Made by a program: the position numbers and the translations under genes. A stretch of DNA of 39,099 nucleotides, taken from NCBI GenBank assembly GCA_934454635.1, contig CAKSFR010000020.1, positions 1-39,099 on the forward strand, in the 5' to 3' direction. Position 1 is the first letter of the stretch. Each line of letters begins with the position of its first letter. The notes under the pieces were generated by a model, which saw nothing but the letters and a program-made list of their open reading frames with translations, did not search any database and was not told the origin of the DNA. This DNA is from an uncultured Ruminiclostridium sp. Lineage in GTDB: Bacteria; Bacillota; Clostridia; Oscillospirales; Ruminococcaceae. Of the stretch, positions 32,435 to 39,099 are shown piece by piece.

Positions 32435-34513
32435 ATGCAATACACAGTTGCTTATGACGCACACGAGCGGCTGAGGCTTCGCTGCGGCGACTATTATTTA
32501 TCACGCGGAAAAGCTAACGGGCTTGAAGAAATGCTCCGCGGTCTTAGCGGCGTAAAAACCGCCGAGGTGAATTTCAGAAGCGGCAGCATTCTGGTAACTT
32601 ATGAAAAAGGCAGCCGCAGCGAAATCGTCAAATTTATCCGAGGGCTGAAAAAATCCGACATTCCGGAACGCGAGCTTACGCTCACGGAAAAAGCCGACGA
32701 TGAATTTAAACGCGATCTCGGTCAGATGATCGCGGGTCGCCTGCTGCGAAAGCTCGTACCCTCGCCGATAAGAAACGCCTTAACAATCATTAAAGCCGCG
32801 AAGTATATCGTCAGGGCGCTCGACGCACTACTTAAATTTGAGATGAATATCTCGGTTCTGGACGGCGTTTCAATAGGCGCTTCAATCGCTCAGGGGCATT
32901 TCTCGACCGCTTCTTCGGTAATGTTCCTGCTCGCGGTTTCGGACAGACTTGAAGCGTATACAAAACAGCGCACACGACTGGCGCTCTCAGAGCAGCTTTC
33001 GCTCAATGTCGAAAGCGTATGGCTGAAGTGCGGCTCGGACAGCGTTAAAGTCCCGTTCGGAAGCGTTAAAGTCGGGGACAGGATCGTTGTCCGCGCAGGC
33101 AGCGTTATCCCGTTCGACGGAACAGTCTGCGAAGAAGAAGGCATGGTAAATCAGGCGACGATGACGGGCGAAGCCGAGGCGGTTCACAAAAAGCCCGGCA
33201 ACAGCGTTTTTGCGGGAACCACCGTCGAGGCAGGACACATAGTGGTTGAAGTGCGCAGCCTTGCCGACGATTCGCGCCTGAGCAAAATCATAAGCCTTAT
33301 CGATGAATCCGAAAATCTCAAGGCGGGAGTTCAGAGCAAGGCAGAACATCTTGCGGACGCAATAGTTCCGTACAGCTTTATCGGCTTCGGACTCGTGTGG
33401 GCGCTGAGCGGAAACCTAACAAAGGCGCTCTCCGTGCTAATGGTCGATTTCTCCTGCGCAATAAAGCTCTCAACGCCGATTTCTGTAATTTCGGCAATGC
33501 GCGAGGCTGCGGAATACGGTGCGACCGTAAAGGGCGGCAAGTATCTCAAAGCCTTTGCCGCAGCGAACGCGATAGTTTTCGACAAAACCGGAACTCTCAC
33601 GAACGCAAGTCCGGAGGTTTCGGACATTATCTGCTTCAACGGCTTTGAGCGGGATTATGTGTTAAGCACTGCGGCGTGCCTTGAAGAGCATTTTCCTCAC
33701 AGCGTTGCGGCGGCGGTTGTAAAAAAAGCCGCGCAGGAAAATCTTCTTCACGAAGAAAAACACGCCGAAGTGGAATATCTTGTAGCGCACGGAATAGTTA
33801 CGCACTACGATGGCAAGCGTGCGATAATCGGCTCCGCACACTTCGTTTTTGAGGACGAAAGCACGTCTCTCACAGTCGAGCAGAGCGAGCTGATACGCGA
33901 AAAAAGCGCAGGCGGTTCAACAATATTCCTCGCAGTCGGAGGAGTTCTTGCGGGAATGCTGATCATAGACGACCCGGTGCGCGTCGAAGCACGCGAGGTT
34001 ATCTCAAAGCTGAAAAAAGCGGGGATTACGCGCGTTTGTATGCTTACCGGCGATTCGGAATCCGCAGCGAAGCGCGTAAGCGAAGAACTCGGCATAGACG
34101 AATATGTTGCGCAGGTTCTTCCAGAAAACAAGAGCGAATTTGTAAAGAAGCTCCGGAACGAGGGATATCGGGTTATCATGACAGGCGACGGCGTAAACGA
34201 CACACCCGCTCTTGCCGCCGCAGATGTTTCCGTGGCGATGAGCGACGGCTCGGATATCGCCCGCGAGGTCGCGGATATAACGCTTTGCCGTGATGATATT
34301 TATACGCTTGTAAATATCCGAGAACTAAGCGAAAAGCTTATGAAGCGCATTTCTGCAAATTATCGATTTATCGTAGGCTTCAACGCTGCGCTTATTGCGC
34401 TCGGGGTTGCAGGGATCGTTCCGCCGTCGCTTTCAGCGCTGCTGCATAACGGCTCGACAATGATCATCGCAGCGAAATGCATGACGCGGCTGACAGACAA
34501 GGATAAGGACTGA
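32435..34513 (+). CDS. P1B-type metal-transporting ATPase with atypical metal motif
   Basis: A 692-aa pump. The actuator TGE is at 244-246 (MTGEAEAVHK), the phosphorylated Asp is in DKTGT (383-387), and MTGDGVNDTPAL is the hinge. An HMA-like N-terminal domain (about 1-78) lacks the CxxC metal site. The transport motif in the sixth helix is SCAIKLSTP (340-348) in place of CPC, and the last helices contain LHNGSTM. The N-domain HP dipeptide appears as HS (EHFPHSVAAAV). These features resemble CtpC/CtpD-like pumps, for which manganese or zinc have been proposed; substrate is unassigned. Membrane topology otherwise normal. Overlaps nothing; a terminator follows. Confidence 0.88.
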   Translation: MQYTVAYDAHERLRLRCGDYYLSRGKANGLEEMLRGLSGVKTAEVNFRSGSILVTYEKGSRSEIVKFIRGLKKSDIPERELTLTEKADDEFKRDLGQMIAGRLLRKLVPSPIRNALTIIKAAKYIVRALDALLKFEMNISVLDGVSIGASIAQGHFSTASSVMFLLAVSDRLEAYTKQRTRLALSEQLSLNVESVWLKCGSDSVKVPFGSVKVGDRIVVRAGSVIPFDGTVCEEEGMVNQATMTGEAEAVHKKPGNSVFAGTTVEAGHIVVEVRSLADDSRLSKIISLIDESENLKAGVQSKAEHLADAIVPYSFIGFGLVWALSGNLTKALSVLMVDFSCAIKLSTPISVISAMREAAEYGATVKGGKYLKAFAAANAIVFDKTGTLTNASPEVSDIICFNGFERDYVLSTAACLEEHFPHSVAAAVVKKAAQENLLHEEKHAEVEYLVAHGIVTHYDGKRAIIGSAHFVFEDESTSLTVEQSELIREKSAGGSTIFLAVGGVLAGMLIIDDPVRVEAREVISKLKKAGITRVCMLTGDSESAAKRVSEELGIDEYVAQVLPENKSEFVKKLRNEGYRVIMTGDGVNDTPALAAADVSVAMSDGSDIAREVADITLCRDDIYTLVNIRELSEKLMKRISANYRFIVGFNAALIALGVAGIVPPSLSALLHNGSTMIIAAKCMTRLTDKDKD

Positions 34514-34527
34514 AAACAGCATAAAAA

Positions 34528-34567
34528 CACCGACGCTTCAGGCAAGCTGCCAAGCGTCGGTGCTTTT
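34528..34567 (+). terminator. Terminator of the P-type ATPase operon
   Basis: CACCGACGCTT (34528-34538) pairs with AAGCGTCGGTG (34552-34562), followed by a short T-rich run. Confidence 0.85.
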
Positions 34568-34645
34568 GATTTTCAGGCAATATTACAAATTGCTTATCGG
34601 ACGATTGATTTTGCGGCACTTTTTTAAAATTTTTGCCTAATGTAC

Positions 34646-34674
34646 TTGATTTTTGATAAATGTTGTGGTATAAT
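34646..34674 (+). promoter_or_regulatory. tRNA-Ala promoter
   Basis: TTGATT (34646-34651), 17-bp spacer, TATAAT (34669-34674), ending 12 bp before the tRNA. Confidence 0.82.
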
Positions 34675-34686
34675 ATGTAAGTACTT

Positions 34687-34762
34687 GGGGGTGTGGCTCA
34701 GTTGGGAGAGCGCTTGCTTCGCATGTAAGAGGTCAGGGGTTCGAATCCCCTCATCTCCACCA
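34687..34762 (+). tRNA. tRNA-Ala (anticodon CGC)
   Basis: A complete 76-nt cloverleaf. The acceptor arm GGGGGTG pairs with CATCTCC (two G-T pairs); the anticodon stem CTTGC/GTAAG encloses TTCGCAT with anticodon CGC (34720-34722), reading GCG; the T-arm has GGGGTTCGAATCCCC; discriminator A and encoded CCA end the gene. Its 3' half is a typical integration site, and accessory DNA begins right after it. Confidence 0.95.
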
Positions 34763-34777
34763 AACACTAAAATGACG

Positions 34778-34825
34778 AAAACCCGCATTGTGGTCGGAAA
34801 TGGCTTAACAATGCGGGTTTTCTCG
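34778..34825 (+). terminator. Hairpin after tRNA-Ala
   Basis: AAAACCCGCATTG (34778-34790) pairs perfectly with CAATGCGGGTTTT (34809-34821), 13 bp with a T-rich end: a probable tRNA terminator. Confidence 0.7.
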
Positions 34826-34837
34826 TATTTCCCAAAT

Positions 34838-34921
34838 GCAGGATTTCACGCACACAAGCAGGATTTTGAGCGCAAAAACAGGATTTTGAGCAATTATGCA
34901 ACACGAAATGCAACACGAAAT
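34838..34921. repeat. 20-bp iterons and 12-bp tandem repeat beside the tRNA
   Basis: Three units starting at 34838, 34858 and 34878 share (G/A)CAGGATTT with exact 20-bp spacing; units two and three share ACAGGATTTTGAGC or GCAGGATTTTGAGC. They are followed by two identical units of GCAACACGAAAT (34898-34909 and 34910-34921). The 20-bp phase is not a codon multiple, so this is not a coding repeat. They could be integrase arm sites or debris of an integration junction. The stretch 34763-35019 has no convincing gene. Confidence 0.7.
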
Positions 34922-35019
34922 ATGAATTTTTGAGCCGGTTTATGCAAGAAAAAGTGTACAATAAATGCTGTTGATTTTTATGCGTATTTCACAAACATTA
35001 AAAATTTGTAAAAAACCTA

Positions 35020-35048
35020 TTGACTTTATTCAAACTCTATGATATAAT
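35020..35048 (+). promoter_or_regulatory. Promoter of the 35147 gene
   Basis: TTGACT (35020-35025), 17-bp spacer, TATAAT (35043-35048). The leader has two hairpins: AAAAT-a-CCCT/AGGG-ATTTT (35077-35098) with a T-rich 3' arm, and GTTCGCC-AAT-GGCGAAC (35116-35132), which ends just before the AGAAAGGA ribosome site and may affect initiation. Confidence 0.8.
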
Positions 35049-35146
35049 AAAGTTACAGTAAAGGAAAGAAAAAGTTAAAATACCCTTTCAGGGATTTTAT
35101 AAATATTATTTTACAGTTCGCCAATGGCGAACAGAAAGGAACTATC

Positions 35147-35632
35147 ATGAAGAACTTTGAAATTTTTAAAGATAACGCAGGAGGAATAGCGTTATTCACG
35201 TTTGACGAAAAAGGGACAGTTGACTTTTTCGACTGCGGGTATGAGCGTGAAGAAGGAAGTCTTTTGGAGGCTTTGCAGTCCTTAAAAAATGGAGAATTAT
35301 ATTTTGACGAAGACGCATTCGCTGAACAGTATGATATAACGCTACAAGAAATGTATGACGAATACTCATCATCTGACGAAGTTGAATCGCCCGTTCTGAT
35401 AGCAGATACTGAGGGTATATATCCGTACCATTCTTCTGAGTATATGCTACCCGAACTAGGCATAAATAAAGAGGATTTTTGGGATAACATCTACGACAAA
35501 TATGTTGAAGAAAAACCTATAGAGATTACCGGTAATCGCGAGCTTGATTACTTGACTGAAAGAAATCGTCCTTTTCCATGGAATTATTTGAATGTACCGG
35601 GTTTTACCGATAATAAGCGCGACGACATTTAA
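35147..35632 (+). CDS. Uncharacterised acidic protein in accessory region
   Basis: A 161-aa protein I do not recognise. By hand count about 39 Asp/Glu against 13 Lys/Arg, giving a strong net negative charge spread over the sequence; many aromatics (FDEDAFAEQYD, YPYHSSEYM). No signal peptide or membrane helix. It has a consensus promoter and a good ribosome site. Acidic small proteins near integration sites include DNA mimics such as anti-restriction proteins, but I see no ArdA signature and assign no function. The next gene starts 49 nt downstream on the same strand. Confidence 0.72.
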   Translation: MKNFEIFKDNAGGIALFTFDEKGTVDFFDCGYEREEGSLLEALQSLKNGELYFDEDAFAEQYDITLQEMYDEYSSSDEVESPVLIADTEGIYPYHSSEYMLPELGINKEDFWDNIYDKYVEEKPIEITGNRELDYLTERNRPFPWNYLNVPGFTDNKRDDI

Positions 35633-35681
35633 CAAGAAAAAGGCTGACCTAGCGGCTTAACGGGGAGAAAAGGAGCATATC

Positions 35682-36107
35682 ATGAAAAAAATAATCAACG
35701 GCAAGGTGTATGACACAAACACCGCAGAATTTCTTAACAGCTGGAACAATGGACACAGCACCTCAGATTTTGATTACGTAAAAGAAACACTTTACCGCAA
35801 GAAAACAGGTGAATATTTTCTGCACGGAGTAGGAGGCGCGAGAACGTGTTACTGTTCGCATTACGGTGATAGTTGGGGCGGTGGTGAAGCAATCAAACCG
35901 TTAAAATACGAATCGGCGCAGAAATGGGCGGAAGAACATCTTAGTGGTGATGATTACGAAAAGATATTCGGGACAATCGACGAAAGTAAAGAAAAAATAA
36001 ATTTCACCGTTTCAATCTCAGCTTCGACGGCGGAAAAGGTGCGGCGCGCAGCCAGTCAAAAAGGAATATCCCTTTCTGACTACGTTGAATCAATTTTCAA
36101 TAAATAA
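35682..36107 (+). CDS. Accessory protein with C-terminal ribbon-helix-helix-like segment
   Basis: A 141-aa protein. The N-terminal 95 residues (KKIINGKVYDTNTAEFL, ETLYRKKTGEYFLHGVGG, EAIKPLKYESAQKWAEEHLS) match a family common on conjugative elements and prophages of Firmicutes, of unknown function. Residues about 108-140 (FTVSISASTAEKVRRAA, GISLSDYVESIF) look like an Arc/MetJ-type ribbon-helix-helix, so the protein may bind DNA. An AAAGGAG site precedes it and a bidirectional terminator follows. Confidence 0.75.
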   Translation: MKKIINGKVYDTNTAEFLNSWNNGHSTSDFDYVKETLYRKKTGEYFLHGVGGARTCYCSHYGDSWGGGEAIKPLKYESAQKWAEEHLSGDDYEKIFGTIDESKEKINFTVSISASTAEKVRRAASQKGISLSDYVESIFNK

Positions 36108-36111
36108 GAAA

Positions 36112-36140
36112 AAGCCCGGATTACTCCGGGCTTGATTTTT
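36112..36140. terminator. Bidirectional terminator between convergent accessory genes
   Basis: AAGCCCGGA (36112-36120) pairs with TCCGGGCTT (36125-36133); T-run on the plus strand and A-rich flank that becomes a T-run on the minus strand. It separates the plus-strand small genes from the minus-strand phage-like genes. Confidence 0.9.
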
Positions 36141-36440
36141 TTACATCGCTAACATCTGCTTAATCCACGCCGCCTTCTCGACATACTCGCGGTGCGATTT
36201 TTCCCACACTTCCCGCATATTCTCGGGAGGCGTGAACACTTTTTCGAGTGCTTCGATTTCCTGCGTTGCCATATCATGGATATACCGCGCGTGTTTCAAT
36301 TCATCTTCTGCCATTTCTTTATATCTGGCAGCGGGCGTACTTTTTTCCGCCGCCTTGCATTCAATATATTTTTCCGCGTATTCCTTAGCGTCGCAAAGTT
36401 CGTCCGCGATGTGTTCCGCCAACTTTTTTATTTTAGTCAT
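36141..36440 (-). CDS. Small helical phage-type protein, ferritin-like motif
   Basis: A 99-aa all-helical protein with EHIADELCDAKEYAE and AEDELKHARYIHDMATQEIE segments; the E-x-x-H spacing resembles a ferritin-like fold. Similar small proteins occur at the ends of late-gene clusters in gut Firmicutes phages; role unknown. The start at 36440 follows GAGGTG; the frame to 36467 would overlap the preceding gene. Confidence 0.65.
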   Translation of the reverse strand: MTKIKKLAEHIADELCDAKEYAEKYIECKAAEKSTPAARYKEMAEDELKHARYIHDMATQEIEALEKVFTPPENMREVWEKSHREYVEKAAWIKQMLAM

Positions 36441-36450
36441 GCTGCGCACC

Positions 36451-36852
36451 TCACGATTTTGAAACATTTACCGCCGTGTTGGCATTGGTCACAGCCTGTC
36501 CCGTCGCGACAAAAGTCAACACGCTCTGCGGGTTATTGCAAAGAACCCTAAGCGCGGCGCTGAGCGGTACTGATACTTCATTATTTGCCGCTGCCGCGGT
36601 CACGGTAGCGGTCGCCCCGGGGATAGCTACACCGTCCTGATATGCCGTTACCGTCACGTTTCCTGCCGCCGAAGCGATAAAGTTAAATACCGCATTTAAA
36701 TCATAATAGCCGGGCTGTTTGATAAGTATTCCGGCTGCCGAGAGGTTGAGCGCGCAACCGTAGCGACGTACTATGTTCCCAAGTGGGACGGTTCCGCCCA
36801 CCGCAATGGCGCTTGCCGCCGTGTTTGCCGTATAAATTAACGATTTACTCAT
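36451..36852 (-). CDS. Probable phage surface (head fiber/decoration-like) protein
   Basis: A 133-aa protein rich in Ala, Val, Asn and Thr with short beta-strand-like repeats (NVTVTAYQDGVAIPGATATVT, NNEVSVPLSAALRVL), a composition typical of small trimeric surface or fiber domains of phages (TNF-like/BclA C-terminal type). The start at 36852 follows GGAAAGGAA. It ends 10 nt before the ferritin-like gene. Assignment by composition and neighbourhood only. Confidence 0.6.
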   Translation of the reverse strand: MSKSLIYTANTAASAIAVGGTVPLGNIVRRYGCALNLSAAGILIKQPGYYDLNAVFNFIASAAGNVTVTAYQDGVAIPGATATVTAAAANNEVSVPLSAALRVLCNNPQSVLTFVATGQAVTNANTAVNVSKS

Positions 36853-36925
36853 TTTTTGTTTCCTTTCCAAAAATTAAGGGCGGCTGTTGCCGCCCTGTTG
36901 TACCTCGCCAAATGGGCGTTAAACG

Positions 36926-37591
36926 TTAGATGTTGCCGCTGCAGCCGCAGCTGCCGTTAAATCCGCAGAAAGGAGAGTTACCGGCGCTGTATACAAATCC
37001 GTTTGGATAGCGGACTACACCACACATCTGCTGCTGTAACTGGAGCTGCTGAATCTGCGCCGCCTGGTCGGCGATACGCTGTTCAAGTCCTGCCTTTTCG
37101 AGCGCCGCGAACTTCGCGTCGATGTTGGCGTTAATGCTGGCGGTGTTGATTGCCTGATTGTAGTTCACGCCGTCAATCGCGCGCTGATTTTCGCAGCAAC
37201 AAGTTGCGATCTGCTGACTGATTGCGGCAGAATTTGAAGAAATCTGCTGCGCAAGATTAGCCTGCGTAAGCGCTACATCTTTGCCGAGATTTGAAATATT
37301 TCCCTGCATTTCGTAGCCGAGATTGCAGATACCGTTGCCGAGGCGTTCTGCCTGGCTCTGGTTCATGTCGGAAAGCCGCCCGACCGCGTTTTCGAGATTG
37401 TTAAAATTCATAGCGTTACAAAGTCCTGCCTCTGTTACTGCCTCACCGTTGTTGCGGTTGCCCCAAAGACCACCGCCGCCCATAAAGACAAAGAGGAAAA
37501 GGATGATGATCCACCATGCTCCGCCGCCGCCCCATTCGTTGTTACTACCCTCGGTAGCCGCCCTGAGGTCACTTAGTGAATAATTTTCCAT
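36926..37591 (-). CDS. Phage-associated membrane protein with Gly-rich N-terminus and Cys-rich end
   Basis: A 221-aa protein: a short polar start, then WGGGGAWWIIILFLFVFMGGGG (about 22-43) as a hydrophobic, Gly-flanked segment, then a long Gln/Asn/Ala-rich coiled coil (about 60-190, with CCCEN near 133) and a Cys-rich end (GFNGSCGCSG). Proteins with this layout are frequent in gut prophages near tail or head-fiber genes but have no known function. AAAGGAA precedes the start. Confidence 0.7.
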   Translation of the reverse strand: MENYSLSDLRAATEGSNNEWGGGGAWWIIILFLFVFMGGGGLWGNRNNGEAVTEAGLCNAMNFNNLENAVGRLSDMNQSQAERLGNGICNLGYEMQGNISNLGKDVALTQANLAQQISSNSAAISQQIATCCCENQRAIDGVNYNQAINTASINANIDAKFAALEKAGLEQRIADQAAQIQQLQLQQQMCGVVRYPNGFVYSAGNSPFCGFNGSCGCSGNI

Positions 37592-37642
37592 ATGGCTTAA
37601 TTCCTTTCGTTTTATTTTTTATATAAAGCGCCGCGCGTCGCT

Positions 37643-37864
37643 TTATTTCAGTATGCTTTGAAGGCTCTGCGCCTGCTGTTTCAGCTGTTCAAACTGCTGC
37701 TGAGACATTTTCCCACTGCTAAGCAGTCCTTGTACAATCGCCTGTGGATTTTTTCCCTGCATCTGTTTTTTAAACTCGGCAAACTGTCCGAGCATTGCAA
37801 GCGGATTATTCGGCATTGCCGCTCCGTTTGTTTGACTTAACATTTTCAGTATCGGATTTTCCAT
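37643..37864 (-). CDS. Small Gln-rich phage-type protein
   Basis: A 73-aa protein with FKKQMQGKNPQAIVQGLLSSG and MSQQQFEQLKQQAQSL: a helical, Gln-rich form found repeatedly in gut phage structural clusters. A GGAGGAGAT site precedes the start, which lies 59 bp inside the end of the upstream gene. Function unknown. Confidence 0.65.
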   Translation of the reverse strand: MENPILKMLSQTNGAAMPNNPLAMLGQFAEFKKQMQGKNPQAIVQGLLSSGKMSQQQFEQLKQQAQSLQSILK

Positions 37865-38210
37865 TTAAAATCTCCTCCAGTCTTGCTACACGCTGTTCTA
37901 ATCCGCTCAAATCGGCGCTTGTGCTTTCGGGCGTCACCGTCTGATGCGGTGCTATATCGTACGCCGTAAGCGTCGGATACCCCGCGCCGTCAGTCGTTTT
38001 AAGCCACACTATAGGCGCGCTTTCGTCAAGCAGCAGCGCGCTGGAATTCGGCGACAAAAAGTACGCTTCCGCGCCGTTCTTGCCGTTTACGCGTACGATC
38101 TCTTGTTGTCTAGCCTGCTGCATAGCCGCGCCGAACTGGTTATTATTTGCATACGGTTGCATAATATTCGGCATATACGGATTATTTCCATAAAAATTAC
38201 CATTAAACAT
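37806..38210 (-). CDS. Phage-type protein of unknown function
   Basis: A 134-aa protein: Asn/Tyr/Pro-rich N-terminus (GNNPYMPNIMQPYANNNQ), a folded middle with KNGAEAYFLSPNSSALLLDE and IVWLKTTDGAGYPTL, and a C-terminal coiled coil (LEQRVARLEEIL). The combination is common in gut Firmicutes phages and may be a virion scaffold or adaptor. The start at 38210 is preferred because GGGAGG lies 10 nt upstream; an ATG at 38261 would overlap the whole end of the preceding small gene. Confidence 0.65.
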   Translation of the reverse strand: MFNGNFYGNNPYMPNIMQPYANNNQFGAAMQQARQQEIVRVNGKNGAEAYFLSPNSSALLLDESAPIVWLKTTDGAGYPTLTAYDIAPHQTVTPESTSADLSGLEQRVARLEEILNGKSDTENVKSNKRSGNAE

Positions 38211-38376
38211 TTGCGGCAAACCTCCCGTTCCTTTCATATTCGGCAATTCGTAAGTATTCATACAATGTCAGCAAATCGCCGTTTTTTTCGTACAAATCAT
38301 ATATTTTTTCGGAATCTTCGCCATTTCCGACCGCTCGAAGCCTGTCAACAATTACGCTTTTTTCAATGTTTTCCAA
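38203..38376 (-). CDS. Small protein, TTG start
   Basis: A 57-aa frame that starts with TTG at 38376, 7-8 nt after GGAAGTGA, reads LENIEKSVIVDRLRAVG and NGDLLTLYEYLRIAEYERN, and stops at 38203, overlapping the next start by 8 nt. The strong ribosome site, charged helical composition and translational overlap support it as a real phage-cluster gene. A factor-independent terminator lies just upstream. Confidence 0.55.
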   Translation of the reverse strand: MENIEKSVIVDRLRAVGNGEDSEKIYDLYEKNGDLLTLYEYLRIAEYERNGRFAANV

Positions 38377-38410
38377 AAAATCACTTCCTTTTTCATTTTA
38401 ATTTTACAAT

Positions 38411-38433
38411 AAAAAAACGGCGAAAACACGCCG
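38411..38433 (-). terminator. Terminator within the phage-like cluster
   Basis: Minus strand: CGGCG (38433-38429), loop of six, CGCCG (38422-38418), then seven T (38417-38411). It follows the helix-turn-helix gene by about 30 nt. Confidence 0.7.
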
Positions 38434-38462
38434 ATAAATCGCCATGTTTCCGCCATATGTCG

Positions 38463-38663
38463 TTATATTTCTTTGAGTATCTTTCTACTTATGCTTTTTA
38501 AGCGCCGCGACAACGTTCGTTCCGAAATGTTCAAATACATTGCAATCGCTACGTTACTCTCTCCGTGCCGTTTCATTTCGATTATTTTAGTTTCTTCACC
38601 CGTAAACGGGCATTTTTCCAAAAGTTGAATATATTCATGCGACGAAAAGTCAAACCTCTGCAT
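38463..38663 (-). CDS. Small helix-turn-helix protein (LuxR/sigma-region-4-like)
   Basis: A 66-aa protein with TKIIEMKRHGESNVAIAMYL and ISERTLSRRLKSISRKI, a helix-turn-helix like those of LuxR or sigma region 4. It probably binds DNA and may regulate phage-type late genes. It overlaps the previous gene by 14 bp. GCGAGGTC lies before the start. Confidence 0.75.
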   Translation of the reverse strand: MQRFDFSSHEYIQLLEKCPFTGEETKIIEMKRHGESNVAIAMYLNISERTLSRRLKSISRKILKEI

Positions 38664-38913
38664 CTTGACCTCGCTTTCGCCTGTTTGTGTTCACAGGGGG
38701 TGCAGGGGTCGTCTGCGTGGTCGCCTCTGCTCCTCTGGATTCGATAATTCGCGTACAGCACTTACACTCGTGACGCGAACTGTTAGCCCCGATGGCTACA
38801 CCAACGGCGGCAGCCGCTGTAATCGACAGTATCACTACCACCGTAGCGAGAAATTTAATGCATTTTTTAGCTTCGCAGAGAACTTCTGCGGCAAGGCTAT
38901 TTACTTCGTTCAT
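38650..38913 (-). CDS. Small membrane protein with Thr/Pro-rich tail
   Basis: An 87-aa protein with one hydrophobic helix (about 20-42, FLATVVVILSITAAAAVGVAIG), a CKCC cysteine cluster and a Thr/Pro-rich, then basic C-terminus (NTNRRKRGQD). Its start overlaps the stop of the upstream gene (ATGA). Function unknown. Confidence 0.68.
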   Translation of the reverse strand: MNEVNSLAAEVLCEAKKCIKFLATVVVILSITAAAAVGVAIGANSSRHECKCCTRIIESRGAEATTQTTPAPPVNTNRRKRGQDAEV

Positions 38914-39098
38914 GCATTGTTCTCCTTTACATTCGTGATTTCAAACCCTGCGCTTTTCAGCACAGCTTTCGTCTTTTCCAACTCCGTCTTTTTCACGGCT
39001 TTGGTCGCCGTAATGGTATACCTCACCTCGGGCGCATTATCCGCCGCGATGTAGGGGCACTGGCACCAGTACTCCCACGCAAAGTCTTTCAGCTTGGA
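38910..39098 (-). CDS. Partial phage-cluster protein (C-terminal end)
   Basis: The frame enters from the right edge and gives 62 residues, including DFAWEYWCQCPYI, VRYTITATKAVKKTELEKT and GFEITNVKENNA at the C-terminus, ending in an ATGA overlap with the next gene. The 5' part is outside the window; no family recognised. Confidence 0.6.
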   Translation of the reverse strand, partial: SKLKDFAWEYWCQCPYIAADNAPEVRYTITATKAVKKTELEKTKAVLKSAGFEITNVKENNA

Positions 39099-39099
39099 T

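Noticed and set aside
34640..34933. 97-codon open frame
   Set aside because: It runs through the tRNA-Ala gene and its terminator, so it is an artefact.
1..39099. CRISPR array or insertion sequence
   Set aside because: No regularly spaced repeats with unique spacers and no transposase frame were seen; the 20-bp iterons have no spacers.

Overview
The window looks like a chromosomal segment of a motile, Gram-positive anaerobe of the Clostridia, most likely an Oscillospirales/Ruminococcaceae-type gut or rumen bacterium. The signs are T-box and cobalamin-riboswitch control, Shine-Dalgarno sites close to AAAGGAGG, many ATGA gene overlaps, a single-membrane lipoprotein transporter, a GH130 mannosylglucose phosphorylase and a CIRCE heat-shock operator. 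Taxonomy is inferred from gene content only.

Left part (1-4450, minus strand): a perfect CIRCE element at the edge, then a vitamin B12 uptake operon (permease, ATPase with an unusual C-terminal domain, lipoprotein, ATP:corrinoid adenosyltransferase) behind a cobalamin riboswitch. Its promoter lies back to back with a plus-strand promoter that drives three overlapping genes (4568-9623): a TerB_N/TerB_C protein, a BrxD/DUF2791-type P-loop ATPase and an Lhr/BrxHI-like helicase. This is the best candidate in the window for a poorly described, defence-like system. It runs into a convergent parB.

Middle (9.6-19.7 kb): parB with a cluster of GTCGC inverted repeats upstream, an island of tandem GC-rich hairpins, a DinB-like gene, a GH130 phosphorylase with a long structured leader, T-box-controlled proS, and a five-gene redox operon (flavodoxin-type reductase, ECF-S-like membrane protein, DUF1893, Fe-S aldo/keto reductase, MerR). 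The operon promoter has the 19-bp spacer and dyad of a MerR target, so the last gene probably controls the operon. Two GNAT acetyltransferases follow.

Flagellar block (19.75-30.8 kb, minus strand): in transcription order a PilZ protein, a membrane diguanylate cyclase, parA/soj (with an AT-hook-like tail), comFB, then flgB-flgC-fliE-fliF-fliG-fliH-fliI-fliJ. The genes link c-di-GMP signalling, a ParA ATPase and assembly of the MS ring, rod and export ATPase. The operon stops after fliJ.

Right part (31-39.1 kb): a two-helix membrane protein; a small membrane protein plus P1B-type metal ATPase pair with non-canonical motifs; a tRNA-Ala(CGC); and then accessory DNA that looks like the end of a prophage or integrated element. 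Next to the tRNA are 20-bp iterons, two plus-strand small genes and a minus-strand run of small phage-type genes that continues past the window edge.
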